Below, one piece after another: positions 16,033 through 22,287 of a DNA stretch of 22,287 bases (the stretch's first letter is position 1; every line of letters begins with the position of its first letter). Below the pieces are notes generated by a model that worked only from the letters and a program-made list of their open reading frames with translations, had not been told where the DNA came from and did not search any database. A program made the translations under genes and the position numbers. The stretch comes from Mycoplasma_H phocimorsus (GTDB lineage: Bacteria > Bacillota_I > Bacilli_A > Mycoplasmatales > Metamycoplasmataceae). The stretch lies in NCBI RefSeq assembly GCF_030077865.1, contig NZ_JASDDP010000016.1; one strand, given 5' to 3'.

Positions 16033-17055
16033 ATGGAAAAATATGCAAAAGTTAAGTACCGTGAAGTAGAACAAAAAGCTAAATCATTTTATGAAACTCA
16101 ATTCACAGTTAAACCTTTAGAAAGAGGTTTAGGTCAAACATTAGGTGTAGCTTTAAGAAGAGTTATGCTTTCATCAATTACAGGTGTTGCTCCATTTGCA
16201 ATCCGTATCAAAAATGCAGAGCATGAATTTTCTACAATTAAAGGTGTAGTGGAAGATGTTGCGAAAATTATTCTTAACCTTAGACAAATAGATTTTTCAT
16301 TTGATTCTGAATTAGTAAGTGATAACGAAATTATTAAAGTAAAATTCAAAGCAGATGAGCCAGGTGTTAAACAATATACAGCAGCTTACTTAGATATGAG
16401 TAATGCTAATGGTGTTGAAGTTGTAAGTAAAGACGTTGTTATTGCTACTGCAGAAACAGATGCTCTTGAATTTGAATTGTTTTTAATGCCAGGTAGAGGA
16501 TTTAAATCATTTGAAGAAAATAAAGAAAAAATTGAAGCTCTTAAAAATGAAGAAGCGCTTTTAGTTAGAGATAAAGTTTTTGAAAATTCAAGACTTATTG
16601 CATTAGATAGTGACTTCTCACCAGTTAGAAAAGTTAATATTATTGTTAAAGAACTTAACTCAGCTTCATCAAAAATTGAAGAAGAACTAATTATTGACTT
16701 AGTTACAAATAATACAGTTTTAGCTAAAGATGTAATGTCTCAAGCTGCAAAAATTTTAGTAGCTCACTTAAATGTAATTGGTGATATTACAAACTTAGAT
16801 GAAAAAGAAATTTTTGAAGAAGAAGAAATTATTAAAAAAGACAATGAAAATAAATTAGTGCCAATTTCTGCATTAGGACTTAGTGTTAGAGGAAATAATG
16901 GACTAAGACGTAAGGGTATTGAATACATCAATGAATTAGTAAAAATGAACTATGAAGAACTTAAACAAGTTAAAAATTTAGGTGAAAAAACTGTTGTGGA
17001 AATTAAAGAAAAACTTGAAGCACATGGTTTTAAATTAGCGGAAGGAGATAATTAA
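16033..17055 (+). CDS. rpoA: DNA-directed RNA polymerase subunit alpha
   Basis: 340 residues (E. coli 329). The alpha dimer is the assembly platform of RNA polymerase. The N-terminal domain has FTVKPLERGLGQTLGVALRR and RVMLSSITG near the dimer interface. The C-terminal domain (about 276-335) has LSVRGNNGLRR with the arginine equivalent to E. coli Arg265 (Arg286 here) and NLGEKTVVEIKEKL, so DNA-binding ability for UP elements seems kept. A longer acidic linker (EKEIFEEEEIIKKD) separates the two domains. It is followed by rplQ after one base. Confidence 0.97.
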   Translation: MEKYAKVKYREVEQKAKSFYETQFTVKPLERGLGQTLGVALRRVMLSSITGVAPFAIRIKNAEHEFSTIKGVVEDVAKIILNLRQIDFSFDSELVSDNEIIKVKFKADEPGVKQYTAAYLDMSNANGVEVVSKDVVIATAETDALEFELFLMPGRGFKSFEENKEKIEALKNEEALLVRDKVFENSRLIALDSDFSPVRKVNIIVKELNSASSKIEEELIIDLVTNNTVLAKDVMSQAAKILVAHLNVIGDITNLDEKEIFEEEEIIKKDNENKLVPISALGLSVRGNNGLRRKGIEYINELVKMNYEELKQVKNLGEKTVVEIKEKLEAHGFKLAEGDN

Positions 17056-17056
17056 T

Positions 17057-17419
17057 ATGGCAAATCCAACACAATTATATAGCAGAGACACCAAGTGAAG
17101 ACAAGGTGTTATGCGTTCATTAACAACTGATGTACTTAGATATGGAAAAATTACAACAACATTAACAAGAGCAAAAGAACTACGTGGTTATGTAGAAAGA
17201 ATGATTACTAAAGCTAAAATGAATACTTTAGCAAGCAGAAGACAAGCGGCTGCATTCTTAAGAAATATTTCAGTATCTGAAAAAGAAACAGTTTTACAAA
17301 ATTTATTTAACAAAATTGGTCCTAAATATGCTGATCGTAATGGTGGATATACAAGAATAATTAAATTGCCTCGTCGTCAAGGTGACAATAGTAGAATGGC
17401 AATTATTGAACTTGTTTAA
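17057..17419 (+). CDS. rplQ: 50S ribosomal protein L17
   Basis: 120 residues (usual 116-127). L17 lies near the tunnel exit. The start MANPTQLYSRDTKWRQGVMR contains TGA as Trp14. A reading that begins at the inner ATG (17111) misses the first 18 residues, including a conserved N-terminal part that enters the rRNA. Further features are TTLTRAKELRGYVERMITKA, GPKYADRNGGYTRI and the end RMAIIELV. It is the last gene of the cluster and is followed by a terminator. Confidence 0.96.
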
Positions 17420-17465
17420 TAATTAAAGTAAAAGTAATAAGAAATTAAACTAGAATAAAAAAATT

Positions 17466-17492
17466 AACATCTGCTAATACAGATGTTTTTTT
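17466..17492 (+). terminator. Intrinsic terminator of the S10-spc-alpha cluster
   Basis: AACATCTG (17466-17473), loop CTAATA, and CAGATGTT (17480-17487) form a perfect 8-bp stem, running into seven T residues (17486-17492). It is the only strong terminator on the plus strand since the S10 promoter. Confidence 0.92.
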
Positions 17493-17507
17493 AATAATTT
17501 TTATTAA

Positions 17508-17854
17508 AAAAAGTTTTTACATGTTAAGACATTTTACAAAAAAGAAAATGAAATTATTTTTCATGCATATGTGAATAGTGGCCATAAAGATGCAATAAAA
17601 GTTATTAATAAATTATTGCCCGATACAGTTTATGTAAAAGAAATAAATTTATAATTCATTCTGATCACGTCAGTCAATATACAAGTTCTGAATATATAAA
17701 TATGGCTAAAAGAAATAATAATTAGGTATCACTTTCGATAATTGCCGAATCATTAGATAATAAAGAGATAGAATTCTGATTTTCTATTTTAAAATCAAAA
17801 CAATTAAAGCACTTAAATTATAAAAAGTTAATTTATATTAAACAAATATTTTAA
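17508..17854 (+). pseudogene. Decayed C-terminal part of an IS3-family transposase
   Basis: Two frames must be joined. From 17508 to 17654 the reading includes IIFHAYVNSGHKDAIKVI. From 17651 to 17854 the next frame reads HSDHVSQYTSSEYINMAKR, a stop (TAG), and then ESLDNKEIEFWFSILKSK and QLKHLNYKKL. These match the second Asp (HSDxxxQYTS) and the Glu (DNxxIExFFxxLK) of the DDE integrase core of IS3-type elements. The first Asp, the N-terminal half and OrfA are gone. It has at least one frameshift, one stop and no start, so it cannot be active. TGA inside EFWFS is again Trp. No terminal inverted repeats are visible. Confidence 0.78.
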
Positions 17855-18038
17855 AAAATAAATAAGCAAAATTATTTATGCGACAAAAAAATTTTAAATT
17901 AAAAAACATTAATTTTTTTATATTATTACTTTATAAGCTTTAAATAAATTGTAATATTGTTTAAAGTCAGATACTTAAAACAATTTATATAACTACATTC
18001 TATTAATGAATTTGCAATCTTTTTTTATTTTATAAAAC
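17855..18038. other. AT-rich spacer without a gene, containing one palindrome
   Basis: I see no ORF with recognisable content on either strand. The only structure is an imperfect palindrome at 17956-17984: ATTGTTT, A, AAGT, a five-base loop, ACTT, A, AAACAAT. It makes 11 pairs with one A-A mismatch and has no T tail. It may be a leftover of the insertion sequence or a protein-binding site. Confidence 0.5.
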
Positions 18039-18097
18039 AAAAAAAGCTCAGGCACTTCACATTCAACTTCAAAGAAATTAAATATGCAGTTCCCGAG
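18039..18097 (-). terminator. Unusually long terminator hairpin after the membrane-protein gene
   Basis: On the minus strand bases 18097 to 18047 fold into one hairpin of 22 pairs: CTCGGG with CCTGAG, ACT with AGT, CATATTT with GAATGTG, and AATTTC with GAAGTT around a three-base loop. Only two mismatches interrupt it. The stem is followed by C and seven T residues (18045-18039). It starts 31 bases after the stop codon of the gene at 18128-18721, so termination of that gene is the simplest role. Confidence 0.8.
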
Positions 18098-18127
18098 TCT
18101 TCAAATATCAAATAGTACAATTAAATG

Positions 18128-18721
18128 CTATTTCCCCTTTTTCTTTTTAGTTTTAATAAATCAAGCTGATAAAAACATTGAAAAGCCACCCATTGTTGAT
18201 AAACTGAAAATTATTGATGTATCACGATAAGTTACAAATTTATGTTCTTTCATAATATCAAATTCACTAATATTAAAAGTTATTATTAAGGCCATAAAAC
18301 AAACAAAGGCAAGAATCATAAAAATCATTGTAGTAATTCTTCTTCTAAGTAATGCTATAAATATTCAAATAAACGTTGAAATCATCCCCGTAATTAATCA
18401 AATTAATAATAATGACCCTATAACTACTCCAGCAATAAAAATTTTTAAATCTTGAACTTCAAATGATGTAGATCCAGTTGTAATATTAATATCAAAAAAA
18501 CCACTTAATAAGTCATTTCAAAATTCATCAATATTACCAAGAGATTTAAAATTAATTATTGATAAAACCCCTAACATTCCCATTACAAAAACACTAACAC
18601 TTTTAAATTGAGATTGTGATAAATTGTTACTTAAATTATAAGTCTGAAAAGGAATGAAATTTAAGACTAAACTGAAAAATATAATAAAAATTGATATGAC
18701 TAATACACTTGTTTTTCTCAT
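18128..18721 (-). CDS. Multi-pass membrane protein of unknown function
   Basis: 197 residues. I do not recognise a family. Hydrophobic segments lie near residues 5-25, 41-58, 93-125, 129-150 and 169-189, suggesting four or five membrane passes. A short basic RRR is at 126-128 and a lysine-rich end, KTKKKKGK, is probably cytoplasmic. Between segments 2 and 3 is a polar stretch of about 30 residues with no clear motif. The first hydrophobic segment could be an uncleaved signal anchor; no lipobox cysteine is present. Three TGA codons are Trp (first at 18520-18518), without which the gene would be cut to 67 codons. The start ATG at 18721 has GAAAGG five to eight bases upstream. It lies 51 bases after the methyltransferase gene and ends at a strong terminator, so the two may share a transcript. 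Confidence 0.85.
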
Positions 18722-18756
18722 TTAATTCCTTTCAATTATTCGTTATTTAATTATAT

Positions 18757-18762
18757 TTAAAT
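18757..18762 (-). promoter_or_regulatory. Possible -10 box of the membrane-protein gene
   Basis: TATAAT (18762-18757 on the minus strand) lies 35 bases before the ATG, in the gap after the methyltransferase gene. No good -35 is seen. It would give a leader of about 30 bases carrying the ribosome binding site. In DNA this AT-rich the match could be chance. Confidence 0.35.
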
Positions 18763-18772
18763 TATAAATATA

Positions 18773-20023
18773 TTATTTTATTTTTTTTAAAAAGCAAAGC
18801 GATTCTATATGCGGAGTTTGAGGAAACATATCATATGGAGTTACACTTAATATTTTATAAGTATTTAATAATTTAAGATCGCGAACTTGTGTTCGTACGT
18901 CACAACTTAAATATGCTATATAATTAACACTACTTTCATTTATTTTTTGTATATTTTTAGCACTAACACCAGCGCGCGGCGGATCTAAAATTACAAAATC
19001 AAACATATTAAAATTAATATTTAAATTGCTTTCATTAGCGGCAATAAATTTATAATTTTTTATATTATTTTTTTGTGCATTAATTTTAGCATTTTCAATA
19101 GCTTGCTTTACAATTTCAATTCCCACTAAATTATTATTAGAAGCAAAAATACCAATTGAACCAACACCACAAAATACATCAATAATATTATACGAATTTG
19201 TGTTTTTAATAAAATCTTTAATTTGATTATAAATTAAAGTCGCTTGCAAAAGATTAATTTGAAAAAATGAATTAACGTCCATTACAAATTCTTTATTTTC
19301 AATATTAATTGAAAAACCATAGTTTAAAATATTTACTATCTTTTCATTTAGTTTATATGATATATTTTTTATTCTAGAATCGAGTAATTTAATTTCACTT
19401 AATTGTTTAATTAAAAGTTTATTATAATTTTCAATTTCAAACAAAATTTGAAATTGATCCTGTCTTTCATTACTCCTTACCATTATTGATATAATTGAAT
19501 TTTCATTAAAATTTCATTTATTGTTTTGAATTTTATAAAGTATATTACTTATTTGTTCATATGCTAATTTAAACTCATTAACTAAAATTAACTCATTTGA
19601 ATTTTTCTTTTTCAAATAATAATTAATTTTATTATTAATAATTTTAGTAAAAAGTGTAATTTTATTTCGATAATTTCATATTTTGGCGCTTTTAATTATT
19701 GGATTAGGATTTATATTTAAATTTCTATTAAATAAGTAAGAAACATAATTATTTTTAAATTCTAGTTGTTTTTCATATGAAATATTTGAAATTAATGCAG
19801 CACCGCTTTGAAGTAACACACTATTCTCAATGATTCTATCAGGCGATTTAATATTAAACTTAATTACATTAGCATAGTAAATATTTTTAGTTTTTTTATA
19901 AATAAAAACATTTACATTTTCGCCTACTAAAGCATTTTCAACTAAGATTAATTTATTATTTTGTCTAGCGCCTCCATATCCTTCATAAGTTTGTTCTGTT
20001 ATTGTAAGATTGTTAATTTTCAT
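18773..20023 (-). CDS. TrmA/RlmD-family RNA uracil-C5-methyltransferase, without Fe-S cysteines
   Basis: 416 residues. The family methylates C5 of specific uridines in 23S rRNA or tRNA with S-adenosylmethionine. The N-terminus is a TRAM-like domain (EGYGGAR, VENALVGENVNVFIYKK, KSPDRI, within about 1-65). The methyltransferase domain has SFFQIN, IDVFCGVGSIG (281-291), LDPPRAGV (346-353), the catalytic Cys374 in YLSCDVRTQVRDL, and the base Glu407 in PHIESL. The region that should hold the CGGC iron-sulfur motif, around residues 68-90 (LLQSGAALISNISYEKQL), has no cysteine. Trp codons at 19678-19676 and 19516-19514 are TGA and bridge two apparent ORFs. The ATG (20023) has a TATAAT 7 bases upstream and no ribosome binding site. 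Whether it acts on 23S U1939, U747 or tRNA cannot be read from the sequence. Confidence 0.92.
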
Positions 20024-20030
20024 AATTATT

Positions 20031-20036
20031 ATTATA
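20031..20036 (-). promoter_or_regulatory. -10 box of the methyltransferase gene, probably leaderless
   Basis: TATAAT (20036-20031 on the minus strand), then seven bases (AATAATT), then ATG at 20023. Spacing is the same as at mnmG, and again no Shine-Dalgarno sequence is present. Transcription would begin at or next to the A of the start codon. Confidence 0.55.
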
Positions 20037-20080
20037 TTTATTATTAGTTTTTAAACTATTAAAAAACTTTAATAAAATAG

Positions 20081-20086
20081 TATAAT
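20081..20086 (+). promoter_or_regulatory. -10 box of the transketolase promoter
   Basis: TATAAT (20081-20086), with a weak TTAAAA 16 bases upstream. Expected transcription start is near 20093, giving a leader of about 28 bases with AAAGGTGG (20106-20113) as ribosome binding site. It diverges from the methyltransferase promoter within a 97-base gap. Confidence 0.6.
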
Positions 20087-20120
20087 TAAAATACAAAAAA
20101 CTAATAAAGGTGGTTAAAAA

Positions 20121-22061
20121 ATGGAACAAAATTTAACAAAAAAAGCAATATCATCAATGCGCGGTATTGCTTTAGATTCAATAAATAAAGCAAAGGGAGG
20201 ACATATTGGTATGGCAATAGGGGCTGCACCAATTACCTATACTTTATTTAAAGATATTCTTAATATTTCAAAAGAAGAACCTAAATGAATTAATAGAGAT
20301 AGATTTATTTTAAGTGCAGGACATGGTTCAATGTCAATGTATTCAATTATGCATTTTTTAGGTTTATTATCTAAAGAAGATATGCAAAGTCACAAAACAT
20401 TACACTCTAAAACACCAAGCCACCCTGAAATTGATGCTTTAGAATATGTTGAAGCAACAACTGGTCCATTAGGACAAGGTATTGCTATGGCAGTTGGAAT
20501 GGCTATAGCTGAAAAATATTTAGCAAGTAGATATAATAAGCTTGGTTTCAAAGTGATTAACCATAATGTATTTGCTCTTCATGGCGATGGCTGTTTACAA
20601 GAAGGTGTTGCTCTTGAAGCAATTCAGTTAGCGGGAACATTAAAATTAAATAAATTAGTTTTAATTCATGATTTTAATAATGTGCAAATTGATTCAAGAG
20701 CTTCGGAAGTTAATAATATCGATTTTATAAAATTTTTTAAATCACAAAATTTTAATACTATAGTAGTCAAAGAGCCGACACACGAAAATATTTTAAACGC
20801 TATAAATAAAGCAAAAAAATCGCAACTTCCTACCTATATTCAAATTCATACAATTATTGCACAAAATACACCAAATGCTGACACTCCAAAAGGTCACAAT
20901 GGAACATTAGATGAAACTAATACTCTTGAATTCAAGAAAAAAATCGGCTTAGAAAATACCATTCCTTTTGAATATGATCAAGATGTTTATGATTTTGTTC
21001 AACAATCTTGAGTAAATAAAAAGAAAAACTTCAATAAATGAACAAAACAATGAAAAAATTACAGTGTTAAATATCCAGAATTAGCAAAAGAGCTATTATC
21101 TATTTTTAAAGGTGAATTCACTTATGATTTTAGTGATATTGAACTTAAAGAAACTAATGTTCCGACAAGAAATTATATTGTTCCTGTAATGAAAAAATTA
21201 GAGTCAAGCGCCAATATATTAGCTGGTTCAGCAGATTTAGCTGCAGCAACAAATGTTATGTTTAATGCATCTTTACAAGAAGGTGGCAAATATATTAAAT
21301 ATGGGATTAGAGAACATGCCATGGTAGCTATTAATAATGGTATTTATTTAAGTAGTAAATTAAGAACTATTGATTCTACATTCCTTGCTTTTGCCGATTA
21401 TGCTAAAGGAGCACTTAGATTAGGCAGTTTAATGGAAATTCCTTCTATTCATGTATTTACTCATGATAGCTATCAAGTTGGGGGAGATGGCCCTACACAT
21501 CAACCATTTGATCAAATTCCTATGTTGAGAGCTATGAGTAATATGAAAGTTATTCGTCCAGCAGATGGTAAAGAAATGTTGGGCGCATTTCAAAAGGCAT
21601 TAAATCAAAATAAAGAACAATATTCAATTATTGCTTGTAGACAAGCTGTCAAATCATTTGATTTATCATGTATTAAAAATTTAAAGCCAGCTTATGTAAT
21701 TTCAACCTCTTTTAAATTTGATATTTCATTATTGGCATCAGGTTCTGAAGTAGAATTAGCATTTCAAGTTGCTGATTTATTAAAAAAAGACGGAATTACA
21801 GCACAAGTTATTTCAGTCCCTATTTTACAAGATCTAGTAAATAATGATAAATTAATAGCTGAACTAAATCTAGCATTAGCTCCTGCATTTGCAATTGAAG
21901 CCACAAGTGATTCAATGTGATTTAGATTGTCAAAATATACTAAATTTGATGCATTTTTGGCTAATGGTTATGGCTATTCAGCAGATGGACCAATTGTTTA
22001 TAAAGAAAAAGGTTTTTGTCCTGAAAACATTTCTCAAATAGTTAAAGAATTTCTTAAATAA
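20121..22061 (+). CDS. tkt: Transketolase
   Basis: 646 residues (E. coli 663). It moves two-carbon units between sugar phosphates in the non-oxidative pentose phosphate pathway, using thiamine diphosphate. Visible features are His28 in KGGHIGM, SAGHGSM (65-71), GPLGQG (115-120), and the cofactor motif starting GDGCLQEG (155-162) and ending at the Asn pair 186-187. Further on are the catalytic Glu398 in YGIREHAM and the HDS and GGDGPTHQP segments (448-461). Five TGA codons are Trp, so a standard-code reading breaks it into pieces. Mycoplasmas lacking the oxidative branch usually rely on this enzyme for ribose 5-phosphate. It appears to be monocistronic, with its own promoter and a terminator 140 bases downstream. 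Confidence 0.97.
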
Positions 22062-22070
22062 TTATTTTAG

Positions 22071-22136
22071 ATGGCATTATTAGTTTTAGTTAGCGTTATA
22101 TCAGCTAGTTGTTTAAACAAGCAATTAATAAATTAA
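22071..22136 (+). pseudogene. Possible remnant of a lipoprotein gene
   Basis: An ATG nine bases after the transketolase stop opens a 21-codon frame reading MALLVLVSVISASC, then LNKQLIN and a stop. The hydrophobic run ending in SASC resembles a mycoplasma lipoprotein signal and lipobox, though without the usual basic N-terminus. After a shift of frame, sequence near 22130-22180 reads NKLNLKAFKALNPEFPS. Both pieces are short, and there is no clear promoter or ribosome binding site. It could equally be chance. Confidence 0.25.
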
Positions 22137-22197
22137 ATTTAAAAGCCTTTAAAGCATTAAATCCTGAGTTTCCAAGTTAAAGCCATATATTTTTAGT

Positions 22198-22224
22198 AAG
22201 GATATATAAATATATCCTTTTTTT
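22198..22224 (+). terminator. Intrinsic terminator downstream of transketolase
   Basis: AAGGATATA (22198-22206) pairs with TATATCCTT (22211-22219) around TAAA, followed by a T run that ends at 22224. The stem is 9 bp, of which only two are G-C pairs. It ends the tkt transcript before the next promoter. Confidence 0.82.
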
Positions 22225-22245
22225 ATTTTTTAAATATACATTGTA

Positions 22246-22254
22246 TGCTATAAT
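22246..22254 (+). promoter_or_regulatory. Extended -10 promoter of the right-edge gene
   Basis: TGCTATAAT (22246-22254) is a full extended -10 element. Six bases (TTAAGT) separate it from the ATG at 22261, which places the expected transcription start exactly on the ATG. No ribosome binding site is present. Confidence 0.65.
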
Positions 22255-22260
22255 TTAAGT

Positions 22261-22287
22261 ATGTCTAAATTTAATATATTAAACTGC
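22261..22287 (+). CDS. N-terminal fragment of an unidentified protein, cut by the window edge
   Basis: Nine codons, MSKFNILNC, remain open to the window edge. The extended -10 element immediately upstream supports a real gene read from a leaderless mRNA. The fragment is too short for a family assignment. Confidence 0.5.

Noticed and set aside
16134..16349. Minus-strand ORF of 71 codons within rpoA
   Set aside because: It is antisense to the conserved alpha N-terminal domain, with no supporting signals.

Overview
The window is a piece of a mollicute (mycoplasma) chromosome. It is AT-rich, and at least twenty genes are open only if TGA is read as tryptophan. Every tryptophan codon I checked, including those in rplB, rpsC, rplP, secY, map and the transketolase, is TGA; I saw no TGG. 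Gene content and the degraded IS3-type element suggest the Mycoplasma hominis / M. bovis side of the group, but I cannot name a species. Because of the code, many genes look split when read with the standard code; the coordinates here join the pieces across TGA.

Layout. (1) 1-2385, minus strand: the first 13 codons of an unknown gene at the edge, a terminator, then rlmH and mnmG, which overlap by 11 bases and are read from the right. (2) 2386-2740: a divergent intergenic region with a promoter for mnmG, an 18-bp direct repeat, the S10-operon promoter and a folded leader of about 110 bases. (3) 2741-17419, plus strand: the fused S10-spc-alpha supercluster, 29 genes from rpsJ to rplQ, including secY, adk, map, infA and rpoA. 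Many junctions overlap by one base (TAATG). rpmD (L30) is missing, as is usual in mycoplasmas. A clean terminator follows rplQ. (4) 17493-18127: no intact gene; a decayed IS3-family transposase, a palindrome, and a very long terminator hairpin belonging to the minus-strand gene on its right. (5) 18128-20023, minus strand: a membrane protein of unknown function and a TrmA/RlmD-type RNA uracil-5-methyltransferase that lacks the usual iron-sulfur cysteines. (6) 20121-22061, plus strand: a complete transketolase, followed by a possible lipoprotein remnant, a terminator, and the promoter and first nine codons of another gene.

How it works together. Most of the window builds the translation machine: ribosomal proteins, IF-1, the RNA polymerase alpha subunit, SecY for membrane insertion, methionine aminopeptidase for N-terminal processing, and three RNA-modifying enzymes (MnmG for tRNA wobble uridines, RlmH and the RlmD-like enzyme for rRNA or tRNA). 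Adenylate kinase and transketolase are the metabolic genes.

There is no defence island, CRISPR array or obvious new multi-gene system. The observations most worth following are: an N-terminal extension of about 135 residues on ribosomal protein L4; an RNA element between rplW and rplB whose pairings interleave like a pseudoknot and end next to the rplB ribosome binding site; three genes whose -10 box lies 6-7 bases before the ATG, implying leaderless mRNAs; a direct repeat and a folded leader before rpsJ; and the loss of Fe-S cysteines in the methyltransferase.
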